Positions 1-7,758 of a DNA stretch of 64,000 nucleotides are shown piece by piece. The stretch spans positions 44,280-108,279 of the forward strand of contig JBAZXW010000013.1 in the NCBI GenBank assembly GCA_041659605.1, in the 5' to 3' direction. The notes beneath the pieces were generated by a model that saw only the letters and a list, made by a program, of their open reading frames with translations, was not told where the DNA came from and did no database searches. Numbering within the stretch: the stretch's first letter is position 1; each line of letters starts with the position of its first letter. The position numbers were made by a program, and so were the translations under genes. The DNA is from Solimonas sp041659605. Its GTDB lineage: Bacteria > Pseudomonadota > Gammaproteobacteria > Nevskiales > Nevskiaceae.

Positions 1-1101
1 GATGATCGCGCCGGTCGCGCCGAGCGGATGGCCCATCGCGATCGCGCCGCCGTTGACGTTGACCTGGTCGTGCGGCACGTCCATCGCGCGCATGAAACGC
101 ATCACCACGGACGCGAAGGCTTCGTTGACCTCGAACAGGTCGATGTCCTTCACGCTCATGCCGGCGAGCTTGAGCGCCTTGTGCGACACCGCGGCCGGAC
201 CGGTGAGCATGATGCAGGGCTCGGAGCCGATCGCCGCGAAGCTGCGGATGCGCGCACGGGCGTTCAGGCCCGCCTGCTTGCCGAACTCCTTGCTGCCGAT
301 GAGGATGCCGCAGGCGCCGTCGACGATGCCGGAGGAGTTGCCGCCGGTGTGCACGTGGTGGATCGCCTCGACCTGCGGGTAGCGCTGGATCGCGACGGCG
401 TCGAAGCCGCCCATCTGGCCGATCTGGTCGAACGCGGGCTTGAGCTTGCCGAGGTCGGCGAGCGTCGTGCCGGCGCGGATGTGCTCGTCGCGATCGAGCA
501 CGACGCCGCCGATGACGTCGCGCACCGGCAGGATCGACTTCTTGAAGCGGCCTTCGGTCCAGGCCTGCGCTGCGCGGCGCTGCGACTCGACCGCGAAGGC
601 ATCGACGTCCTCGCGCGAGTAGCCGTCGAGCGTCGCGATCAGGTCGGCACCGATGCCCTGCGGCACGAAATGCACCGTGGGCGCGAAGGCCGGATCGGTC
701 GGCCACGAGCCGCCGTCGGAACCCATCGCGACGCGCGACATCGATTCGACGCCACCGGCGATCACCGCCGGGCACTGACCAGACATCACCTTGGCGGCCG
801 CCATGCTGAAAGCTTCGAGGCCGGAACCGCAGAAGCGGTTGACCTGCACGCCGGCGACGGTCTCGGCGTAGCCGGCGTTGAGCGCCATCGAGCGCGGCAG
901 CACCGCGCCCTGCTCGGCCACCGGCGAGACGATGCCCATGATGACGTCGTCAACCAGTGCGGTATCGAGCCGGTTGCGCTCGCGCAGCGCCTGCAGCACC
1001 TGCGTGCCCAGTTGCAGCGGCGTGATCTCGTGCAGCGCGCCGTCGGCGCGGCCCTTGCCGCGCGGCGTGCGCACGTGGTCGTAGATATAGGCTTCGGTCA
1101 T
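1..1101 (-). CDS. acetyl-CoA acetyltransferase (thiolase), 3' end cut by window edge
   Basis: Reading leftward from ATG at 1101, 367 codons remain open to the edge. The protein begins MTEAYIYDHVRTPRGKGR and shows the thiolase nucleophile motif NRFCGSG (Cys91), the later NEAFA motif and GGAIAMGHPLGATGAI just before the edge. Thiolases are usually about 400 residues, so roughly 30-35 residues, including the second catalytic Cys, lie outside the window. The family makes or cleaves 3-ketoacyl-CoA; this one is of the acetyl-CoA acetyltransferase/steroid-lipid thiolase sort, and the exact chain-length preference cannot be read. It is divergent from the AraC gene at 1207, with 105 bp between, which suggests local control. 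Confidence 0.9.
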   Translation of the reverse strand, partial: MTEAYIYDHVRTPRGKGRADGALHEITPLQLGTQVLQALRERNRLDTALVDDVIMGIVSPVAEQGAVLPRSMALNAGYAETVAGVQVNRFCGSGLEAFSMAAAKVMSGQCPAVIAGGVESMSRVAMGSDGGSWPTDPAFAPTVHFVPQGIGADLIATLDGYSREDVDAFAVESQRRAAQAWTEGRFKKSILPVRDVIGGVVLDRDEHIRAGTTLADLGKLKPAFDQIGQMGGFDAVAIQRYPQVEAIHHVHTGGNSSGIVDGACGILIGSKEFGKQAGLNARARIRSFAAIGSEPCIMLTGPAAVSHKALKLAGMSVKDIDLFEVNEAFASVVMRFMRAMDVPHDQVNVNGGAIAMGHPLGATGAII

Positions 1102-1206
1102 GACGGTCTCGACAGGAAGGGATGCAAAAGCGGAGATCGCATCCTGCCGGGTCGCACCCGGGAAACCCATACGGCCGCCGGCCATCGGGTTAATATTTTC
1201 GGCCAT

Positions 1207-2229
1207 ATGCGTACCGACGTCCGCCGCCCCATCGTCAGCGCCCACCTGCTGACCCGCCTTGCCGCCGAACGCGGACTGGGTCTCGACGCCAGTCTGCGCG
1301 GCACTGACATCGATCCCGCGCAATTGGGCGATCCGGCCGCGGAGATCACCGGCGACCAGGAGCTGCGGCTGATCCGCAACCTCGTCGCCGCGCTCGGGCA
1401 CATGCCCGGCCTGGGCCTCGAAGCCGGCCTGCGTTACCACCTGTCGAGCTACGGCATCTGGGGCTACACGCTGCTCAGCAGTCCGACCTTCCGCAGCGCC
1501 GCCGAGATCGCCGTGCGCTATCTCGACCTGAGCTACGCCTTCGGTCGCTATCGACTGGAGCGGCTGGGCGAGGACCTGCTGATCGTCCTCGACGACTCGG
1601 ATCTGCCGGAGGATCTGCGCCAGTTCCTGGTGGAGCGCGACTTCGCCGCCTGGGCCAACGCAGCGTGGGAGATGCGTCCGGGCGGGTTCCCGGCGAAGGC
1701 CGCGCAGTTCCGCTTTGCGCGGCCCAGTTATGCTTGGCGCCTCGACAAGCTCTGCGGCGTGCGTCCGAGCTTCGACGCACCGCTCAACGCGGTGCTGCTG
1801 CCCGCAAAGGACCTCGATGCGCCGCTGCCGCAGGCCAACGCGACGATGGCGCGGCTGTGCGAGGAACAGTGCCGGCAGCTGCTGGCGAAGCGGCAGGTGC
1901 GCTCGGGCGCGTCTGGCCAGATCCGGGATCGCCTGCTGCGCAATCCGGCCGACATGCCCTCGCTGGACGATGTCGCCGCCGAGCTGCACACCTCGGTGCG
2001 CAGCCTGCGCCGCCGGCTGGACGACGAGAGCACGTCCTTCCGCGCGCTGGTCGATGAGGTGCGCCAGACGCTCGCCGAGGAAATGTTGACCGCGGGCCAC
2101 ATGAAGCTCGCGGAGATCGCCGCGCGCCTGGGCTACACCGAGCCCGCCGCGTTCATTGCTGCGTTCAAGCGCTGGAAGGGGCTGTCGCCCACGGCGTATC
2201 GGGAGAGCCGGCGCGGAACCCACCCGTAG
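1207..2229 (+). CDS. AraC-family regulator with OruR/ArgR-like sensor domain
   Basis: A 340-residue protein. The N-terminal two thirds match the arabinose-binding-like domain of OruR-type AraC proteins (LRYHLSSYGIWGYTLLSSP; RYLDLSYAF). The C-terminal third is an AraC helix-turn-helix pair ending LGYTEPAAFIAAFKRWKG. The start MRTDVRRPIVSAHLL was chosen because the paralogue at 37888 begins in the same way (MAFTDVRRTVISAKVL); the frame is open far upstream only because of high GC. Transcribed away from the thiolase, so it probably regulates that gene and perhaps the pathway around it. The inducer is unknown. Confidence 0.9.
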   Translation: MRTDVRRPIVSAHLLTRLAAERGLGLDASLRGTDIDPAQLGDPAAEITGDQELRLIRNLVAALGHMPGLGLEAGLRYHLSSYGIWGYTLLSSPTFRSAAEIAVRYLDLSYAFGRYRLERLGEDLLIVLDDSDLPEDLRQFLVERDFAAWANAAWEMRPGGFPAKAAQFRFARPSYAWRLDKLCGVRPSFDAPLNAVLLPAKDLDAPLPQANATMARLCEEQCRQLLAKRQVRSGASGQIRDRLLRNPADMPSLDDVAAELHTSVRSLRRRLDDESTSFRALVDEVRQTLAEEMLTAGHMKLAEIAARLGYTEPAAFIAAFKRWKGLSPTAYRESRRGTHP

Positions 2230-2309
2230 GATGGGCTGAGCAGCGCGAAGCCCATCGTGGGCGCGGCTGCGATGGGCTTCGCATGCGAAGCCCAACATCG
2301 CTGAACACA
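2230..2309. repeat. paired GATGGGCT hairpins between convergent genes
   Basis: Two inverted repeats follow each other: GATGGGCT (2230-2237) with AGCCCATC (2249-2256), then TGGGCTTCGC (2273-2282) with GCGAAGCCCA (2285-2294). They lie between the stop codons of two convergent genes and could end transcription from both sides, although there is no T-tract. Similar short palindromes are dispersed in many proteobacterial genomes. Confidence 0.6.
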
Positions 2310-4700
2310 TCACAACGTCTTCAGATACTCGAGAATCGCGCGGCGCTCGGCGTCGGTGAGCACGCGCGTGAACTCGTGGCCGGCGTTGTCCTGGCTGTAG
2401 TAGTTCGTGTTGTAGACCTTGCGGTCATCGATCTGCGGGTTGGTCAGCAGCGGCGGGTTCAGCAGGTTCCACGCCAGGCCGCCGTTGGCCCAGGCCAGCC
2501 CCAGCACGTCCTGCACCGTCGCACCGTCATCGTCGACCGGGTTGCAGTCGATCAACGGCAGCGAGCCGACGCCACAGGACAGCGCCTCGTAGTTCCAGCC
2601 CACGCGCTGCGCGTCGTAGCCGCTGTCGAGGCTGGCGTCGAAGCCCATCACGACGCTGCCCTGCTGGTCGGCGCGCGCCGCGTTCGACGGACGACGCCAG
2701 ATGCCCGGACGATCCGCCGGCTGCAGCACTTCCCAGAGCGTGGGCACCGCGCCGTTGTGGAAGTACGGCGCCGTCGCCCACACGCCGTACAGCGGCGGCG
2801 CCAGGTAACCAAGCTTGCGTTCGCCACGCAGCGCGGTGTCGTTCTGGTCGGCGCAGAGCGGTATGCCCTGGTCGTTGTACGGACCATCGGAGTAACCGAA
2901 CCAGTTGTTGCGCGCGTACTCGGATACGGTCTGGCTGTTGCCGTCCAGACGCTTCGAGTCGGTGCCGATGATCTCGATCGGCGTGATGTACGCGGCGATG
3001 CCTTCGAGTACCGGCGTGTCGAGATAGGCCGGGTCGTTGACGTAACGCGGCGAGTAGGCGCCGTGGCAGCTTGCGCAGGAACCGTTGCCGCTGTCCGGGC
3101 GCGCGACCGGGTTGTCGAGCCCCTCGCCCCACAGATCCTTGCTGTGGAACAGGATCGCGCCCTGCTCCGCCAGCGCGGTGTCGATCGCGCCCAGGCGCGT
3201 CTCGGGCCAAGCCGGCGACTTCAGCGACATGATCCAGGTGTCGCTGTCCTGCTGGTGGTCGATGATCCACTGCTTGCCGGCCGCGTTGTCCGGATTCAGC
3301 ACGCTGGGGAAGTGGAACGACAGCTCGATGCGCTTGGAATCCATCACCTGGCCGCCATCGAAGAACTTCGACGGCCGGCTGCCGACGTTCCACCACACCG
3401 GCGGATCCTCGGTGCCGGTGGACGGCTGCGTCTGCACGGTGAAATAGCCCGGCAGATCGTCGAACAGCGTGAGCGTGCCAAACAGCTGGAAGTTGGTGAT
3501 GTTGCCGGTGCCGCGCACCTTGTTCTGCGAGATCGCCGCGAGCGCGCCCTGCTGCGGCGCGACGAAGGCCAGATCGGTGAACATCACGGTGATGTCGGAC
3601 TGGCTGTTGGTGCCATAGATCACGCCCAGGCCCGCGCCGTCGGCCGCAGTGCCGACCTGGCCGCCGTGGCAGATGCTGCAGGTCGCGTTGATGTTGCCGG
3701 TCCAGCTGCCGTCGGCGTTGCGCAGCTGCGTCAGGCCGATCGGCAGCTGGCCGCTGCCGCCGTCGGTCGCGTTGGGATCCTCGCCGGGCAGCGGATACGG
3801 GTTGTGCGTCGCCGACAGCGGGATGCCCCAGCGCTCGGAGACCAGCTGGTCATAGTTGTCCGGCCGCGCGCTCATCTGCCAGATGCGCTGCCACATCGTG
3901 TTGTATTCCGACGCCGGGAACGCGTAGCTCGATTCCGCCGAGTCGCCGCTGAACATGCTGCCGGCGCCGACTTCGCCGTCGCTGGCGATCAGCGGATAGC
4001 CGCGCGCCGAGCGCGCCCGCAGTTCGCCGCAGGTGCCCGGGTGGTTGTCAACCTGGCAGGTCTGCCAGTACGCGTTCATCGCGACGGCCTTGTTCGCGTT
4101 CACGCCAGGCACGACCAGCTCGCGCGGGTCCTGCGGCACCGGCGTGTCGTCGGACTTGTCTGCGCAGTAATCGAACCAGTAGTGGCCACCGCGCTTGCTG
4201 CCGAGCAGGGGCTGCTCCTGCGTCGCCGGCGGCGTGCCGGACAGCGCGCAGGCCTGCGCATCGACGTAGCCGCGCAGCAGCGCGTCCATCTCCTTGTAGG
4301 CATCGCTGCCGACCGGCCACGGCGTGCCGCCGCTGTGGCTGCGCGCATCGGTGCCCGAGGCCATGAGCAGAATGCGCGACACGGGATTGTTTCCGTCCAG
4401 CCGTTCCCAGGACGCGCGCAGGTTCGCGAAGTCCTGGCTCTCGTCGGACGTCAGCTGGAACAGCCGGCCTTCGTCGACGTCGGCAACGCCGCCCGGCACA
4501 TGGCAGTTGCGGCAGAAGTCGAGACGCGGCTGCACGCGCTGCGAGAACAGCTGGTCGCAGTTCGCGACGTCTGTGCCGCCCGGCACCGGTCCGCCGCCGG
4601 CATTGTCACTGCCGGCGTACTCGCCGCCGCAGCCACCCAGCAGCAGCGCGAAGACGGCGCTGCTCAGGAAGCCGCGGCAGGTGAAATTCTCGCTACGCAT
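2310..4700 (-). CDS. RoxA-like c-type cytochrome lipoprotein, three heme motifs
   Basis: A 796-residue exported protein. The N-terminus ends in a lipobox (LLGGC, Cys24), so it should be lipid-anchored in the cell envelope. Heme motifs: CRNCH at 63-67, CSICH at 341-345 and CASCH at 542-546. The last two and the APYFHNGAVPTLWEVL segment fit the di-heme RoxA/RoxB rubber oxygenase family (MauG-like fold), which oxidatively cleaves polyisoprene. RoxA has only two hemes; this protein carries an extra N-terminal mono-heme region (about 55-125). It ends ERRAILEYLKTL like its two paralogues. The substrate is not proven and may be another polyunsaturated or terpenoid compound. It lies 106 bp downstream of paralogue 2 on the same strand. 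Confidence 0.85.
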   Translation of the reverse strand: MRSENFTCRGFLSSAVFALLLGGCGGEYAGSDNAGGGPVPGGTDVANCDQLFSQRVQPRLDFCRNCHVPGGVADVDEGRLFQLTSDESQDFANLRASWERLDGNNPVSRILLMASGTDARSHSGGTPWPVGSDAYKEMDALLRGYVDAQACALSGTPPATQEQPLLGSKRGGHYWFDYCADKSDDTPVPQDPRELVVPGVNANKAVAMNAYWQTCQVDNHPGTCGELRARSARGYPLIASDGEVGAGSMFSGDSAESSYAFPASEYNTMWQRIWQMSARPDNYDQLVSERWGIPLSATHNPYPLPGEDPNATDGGSGQLPIGLTQLRNADGSWTGNINATCSICHGGQVGTAADGAGLGVIYGTNSQSDITVMFTDLAFVAPQQGALAAISQNKVRGTGNITNFQLFGTLTLFDDLPGYFTVQTQPSTGTEDPPVWWNVGSRPSKFFDGGQVMDSKRIELSFHFPSVLNPDNAAGKQWIIDHQQDSDTWIMSLKSPAWPETRLGAIDTALAEQGAILFHSKDLWGEGLDNPVARPDSGNGSCASCHGAYSPRYVNDPAYLDTPVLEGIAAYITPIEIIGTDSKRLDGNSQTVSEYARNNWFGYSDGPYNDQGIPLCADQNDTALRGERKLGYLAPPLYGVWATAPYFHNGAVPTLWEVLQPADRPGIWRRPSNAARADQQGSVVMGFDASLDSGYDAQRVGWNYEALSCGVGSLPLIDCNPVDDDGATVQDVLGLAWANGGLAWNLLNPPLLTNPQIDDRKVYNTNYYSQDNAGHEFTRVLTDAERRAILEYLKTL

Positions 4701-4767
4701 CGTCGCACCAGTCAGTCGATATGCACGGGCATTGCAGCATGGGCCCGCAAGTGCCGAACCACCAGAG

Positions 4768-4780
4768 TCGTTTCGGCCAA
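4768..4780. promoter_or_regulatory. 13-bp motif TCGTTTCGGCCAA upstream of a RoxA-like gene
   Basis: The same 13 bases occur at 10290-10302, in the gap upstream of the third RoxA-like gene, each followed by TTGT 3-4 bp later. A shorter match (TTTCGGCCA) lies at 1197-1205 next to the AraC start. Function is inferred only from position and repetition. Confidence 0.4.
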
Positions 4781-4806
4781 CGGTTTGTTCGTGCCGGCCA
4801 GCGACA

Positions 4807-6873
4807 TCACAGCGTCTTCAAATACTCGACGATCGCGCGGCGTTCGGCATCGGTGAGTGCCTTGCCGTAGTCGTGCCCCTGATTGCCCGCAGCGAACCGG
4901 TAGCTGTTGTAGGCCTTGCGGCGCTCGATGGTGTCGCGATCGGCCGGGCGCAGCTCAAGCAGGCCGGAGCCGCCGAGTCCGCCTGTCGGCAGGTTCGCCG
5001 GCGCATTGAGCAGCGGCGCGGCCTCGGGAGTGCAAGACAGGTCACTGCCGGCGCAGCTGAGCACCTCGTGCTTCCAGCCGAGCGCCTCGAAATCGTAGGC
5101 CGCGAGACGGGTGTCGTAGCCGCGCTCCTCGGCAGTGCCCGCAACCAGCTGGCGCCGCCACAGCGCGGGGCGCTCCTCGGGCTTGAGCAACTGCCAGACC
5201 GTCGGCACCGAGCCGTTGTGGAGATAAGGACCGTTGGCCCAGACGCCGTAGAGGCTGGGCGTGTTGTAGCCGACCTCCTGGTGCCAGGTGCAGATCCCTT
5301 GAGGGCGCTGCTCCATCGGCTGGTAGTCGTCGGCCAGCTCTTGCGGCGGATTCTTGTCCGCCGGCGCGATCCAGCCAGGCGCGCCTTCGGGATAACCGAT
5401 CCACGAGCTCGTCAGACCGTAGCGGACTTCGGCAGGGAAGTTCGCCGCGCGTGCCGGATCGACGCCGATCACGTCGAGCGGCGCCAGATAACCGGTCACG
5501 CCCTTGAGCCGTGGGTCGGCGAGAAACGACGGGTCGTGCGCGAAATGCGGCGAGTAGACGCCGTGGCAGCCGGCGCAGGAACCGTTGCTCTCGGGCTTCG
5601 GGATATTGTCGAGCAAGCCCGCCGCCCACAGGTCCTTGGCGTGAAACAGGATCGCGCCCTGCTCGGCCAGCGCGGTGTCGATCGCACGCGGATACTTCGG
5701 CGGACGCATCGAGTTCATGAACTCGCTGACGGTTTCGACGTACTTCTCTTCGTTGCCGAGCAGGTCGAAAGGTACGCCCGTCAGTGGTCCGGTGGACTGG
5801 TTGACGCCGCCAAAGGCGACCGCATTCATGCGGTGATTGTCGATGCCGTGCACGCCGTCGAAGAAGCTGCGCATGCGATGCAGCGTGTGCCACCAGCTGA
5901 CGGTCTTGGTGTTGCCGGTGCTCGGGATCGCGAGGTTGAAGCGCGGCACCGGCGAGCTGCCGCGCAGCGTGTCGAGATCGACGATGGACAGCGCGATCGC
6001 CGAGAAGCCGGCGGCGTTGATCGCGCCGCGGCGCGCCGACAGATCCACCGGCAGCGGAATCGCGCTCGACGGCAGCTGCGCATTGCTGGCGAGGAAATCC
6101 GTCAGCAGCAGGTCGAAGTCCAGGTTATGCGGCGCCATGCCAATGATGCCGCCGAGGCCCTCGCCATCCGCCGGCTCGCCGAGGCGCGCGCTATGGCAGG
6201 TGGCGCAGGTCTGCGTGACCGTCCCGGAGAATAGGCCTTCGGCGTCCTTCATCTGCACCAGCCCCAGCGGCAGCTGGCCGGAGCCGCCGTCGGTGGCATT
6301 GGGGTCCTCGCCCGGCAACGGATACGGATTGCGGAAGTCGGCCGGCGCCAGGCCATAGCGCTGCACCAGGCGCTCATCGAAATCGGCCGGACGCCCGGGC
6401 AGGCCCCAGGTGCGCCAGAGGTTGTCGAAGCCGGAGCGGCTGATGTGGAACAAAGCGTTTGCTTCGCCGAACAGGCCGTCTGCCGGCGACTGCACCGCCT
6501 GCTCGCGCCCAAGGCGCTTGCGCTCGCGGTACTCGCCGCAGCTCTGCGCGCGCTTGACCGGGATGTTCTGGTGGCAGTCCTCCCAGTAGGCGTTGAAGGC
6601 CACGGCGCGGCCGTCGCTGACGCCCGGCAGCACCCGATGCCGCGGGTCTTCGGGGATGAGTGCGCTGTCCGGCTGCGCCTGCCCTTCGCAGAACGCCTCG
6701 TTGTGCGACCACGCGGCCGTCGGGTCAGTCTCCAGCAGCGGCCAGCTTTCGCCTTCGACGACGGGGGCTGGCGTGGCGATCGCGGGGTTCTGCCCTTCCT
6801 CGGGCACGCCACCGGCGCAGCCCGCGAGGGCCAGCACCGCAAACCCGAAGAGAACTCCCTGTTGCTTACGCAT
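4807..6873 (-). CDS. RoxA-like c-type di-heme cytochrome lipoprotein
   Basis: A 688-residue protein from the ATG at 6873; this start has GGAG 7-8 nt upstream and gives a clean lipoprotein signal (VLALAGC, Cys19), whereas the ATG 21 bp further upstream has no clear site. It has exactly two heme motifs, CATCH at 223-227 and CAGCH at 433-437. Size and heme spacing are close to those recalled for RoxA (about 680 residues, hemes about 200 apart), so of the three paralogues this is the nearest to the classical layout. It contains the conserved PYLHNGSVPTVWQLL segment and ends ERRAIVEYLKTL. It is divergent from a TetR gene with a double operator between them, so it is very probably the TetR target. 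Oxygenase or peroxidase activity is inferred from family. Confidence 0.87.
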   Translation of the reverse strand: MRKQQGVLFGFAVLALAGCAGGVPEEGQNPAIATPAPVVEGESWPLLETDPTAAWSHNEAFCEGQAQPDSALIPEDPRHRVLPGVSDGRAVAFNAYWEDCHQNIPVKRAQSCGEYRERKRLGREQAVQSPADGLFGEANALFHISRSGFDNLWRTWGLPGRPADFDERLVQRYGLAPADFRNPYPLPGEDPNATDGGSGQLPLGLVQMKDAEGLFSGTVTQTCATCHSARLGEPADGEGLGGIIGMAPHNLDFDLLLTDFLASNAQLPSSAIPLPVDLSARRGAINAAGFSAIALSIVDLDTLRGSSPVPRFNLAIPSTGNTKTVSWWHTLHRMRSFFDGVHGIDNHRMNAVAFGGVNQSTGPLTGVPFDLLGNEEKYVETVSEFMNSMRPPKYPRAIDTALAEQGAILFHAKDLWAAGLLDNIPKPESNGSCAGCHGVYSPHFAHDPSFLADPRLKGVTGYLAPLDVIGVDPARAANFPAEVRYGLTSSWIGYPEGAPGWIAPADKNPPQELADDYQPMEQRPQGICTWHQEVGYNTPSLYGVWANGPYLHNGSVPTVWQLLKPEERPALWRRQLVAGTAEERGYDTRLAAYDFEALGWKHEVLSCAGSDLSCTPEAAPLLNAPANLPTGGLGGSGLLELRPADRDTIERRKAYNSYRFAAGNQGHDYGKALTDAERRAIVEYLKTL

Positions 6874-6913
6874 CCGTTGCTCCTTCGCACGCAAAGGTTT
6901 CTGCCGAGCCCAG

Positions 6914-6960
6914 AAACCTACATTTGTATGCTTTACCGATAAACATACATTTGTAGGTTT
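6914..6960. promoter_or_regulatory. double TetR operator between RoxA-like gene 2 and its regulator
   Basis: Two 17-bp arms, AAACCTACATTTGTATG (6914-6930) and CATACATTTGTAGGTTT (6944-6960), form an inverted repeat with a 13-bp spacer and differ only in the central bases. Each arm is itself near-palindromic around TACATTTGTA. The site is midway between the divergent starts at 6873 and 6989. A sigma-70-like pair TTGTAG (6951-6956) and TATCCT (6975-6980), 18 bp apart, overlaps the right arm and would give a very short or absent leader for the regulator. Confidence 0.85.
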
Positions 6961-6988
6961 CGCTCGTCAAGCACTATCCTTGTCCCCC

Positions 6989-7633
6989 ATGGACGACTCC
7001 GCCCCCACTCTGTCTGCCGCGCGCACGCCGCTGCAGTCGCGCGGCCAAGCACGCTTCGAAACCGTGCTGGACGCAGCGCGTACGCTGCTCGCCGAACAGG
7101 GCTTCGCCGGTTTCTCGATCCCGGCACTGGCCGAGCGACTGGGCTTCACGCGGGCGAGCATCTACAACTTTTTCCCGACGCCGTTCTCGGTTCTCAACGA
7201 GCTGGCGCGGCGCGAGCTGCTCGCACTGGAGGAGCGGCTGCAGGCGCTGGGCGAGCGCGGTACGCAGCCATGGACCGAACAGATCCGGCGCACCGTGCGC
7301 GAAGTCGCGCGCTTCTATCGCGAGCATCCGGTCGCGCAGCTGCTGATTCTGGGCGGACCTTTGACCGATGAGAGCTACCGCGCCCAGGCGCTGACGATCG
7401 AGCACCTTGGCGGACTGTCGCAGCGGCTGTTCGAGGCCGCCGGCGTGAAGCTGCCGCAGAAGCCCGTCGACGTCATGGTGCTCGCGGTGGAGATCGGCAC
7501 GACCTGCCTGCGCCACTCGGTCTACCGCCATGGAAAGATCGCGCCGGCCTACGTCGAGGAAGCCGCGGAGGCGATGATCCGCTACCTGACGCCGTACGTG
7601 GAGCGGGTGCTGGCACAGCGCCGCCACGACTGA
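6989..7633 (+). CDS. TetR-family transcriptional regulator
   Basis: A 214-residue protein with the TetR DNA-binding domain at about 15-65 (VLDAARTLLAEQGFAGFSIP, then LGFTRASIYNFFPT) and an all-helical ligand domain. The ATG at 6989 was chosen because upstream in-frame codons run through the operator and into the neighbouring gene. It sits between RoxA-like genes 2 and 3 and diverges from gene 2 across a double palindrome, so it very likely represses gene 2 and itself. The ligand is unknown; the substrate of the cytochromes, or a product, is the natural guess. Confidence 0.93.
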   Translation: MDDSAPTLSAARTPLQSRGQARFETVLDAARTLLAEQGFAGFSIPALAERLGFTRASIYNFFPTPFSVLNELARRELLALEERLQALGERGTQPWTEQIRRTVREVARFYREHPVAQLLILGGPLTDESYRAQALTIEHLGGLSQRLFEAAGVKLPQKPVDVMVLAVEIGTTCLRHSVYRHGKIAPAYVEEAAEAMIRYLTPYVERVLAQRRHD

Positions 7634-7645
7634 GCGGCGGCGCCG

Positions 7646-7748
7646 ACCCCTCGATACGTTTCGCTGCGCGAAACACTCGGGGCGAACGGGAATCGATGCA
7701 GCCCGTTCGCCCCGAGTACCGCGGCGCAGGCGCGGTGTATCGAGGGGT
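7646..7748. repeat. nested long hairpin, possible bidirectional terminator
   Basis: Outer arms ACCCCTCGATAC (7646-7657) and GTATCGAGGGGT (7737-7748) are perfect. Inside, ACTCGGGGCGAACGGG (7675-7690) pairs perfectly with CCCGTTCGCCCCGAGT (7702-7717) over an 11-base loop. It lies between convergent stops at 7633 and 7759. The string GCGAAACGTATCGA recurs near 12422, so the element belongs to a dispersed repeat. Confidence 0.75.
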
Positions 7749-7758
7749 ACACCGCTCG

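Noticed and set aside
28..1206. Long N-terminal extension of the AraC frame
   Set aside because: Antisense to the thiolase; the paralogue at 37888 shows the correct start.
2283..4856. 857-codon plus-strand open frame across RoxA-like gene 1
   Set aside because: Antisense to a clear multiheme cytochrome; composition is Arg/Val/Ala-rich shadow typical of high-GC DNA and has no domain.
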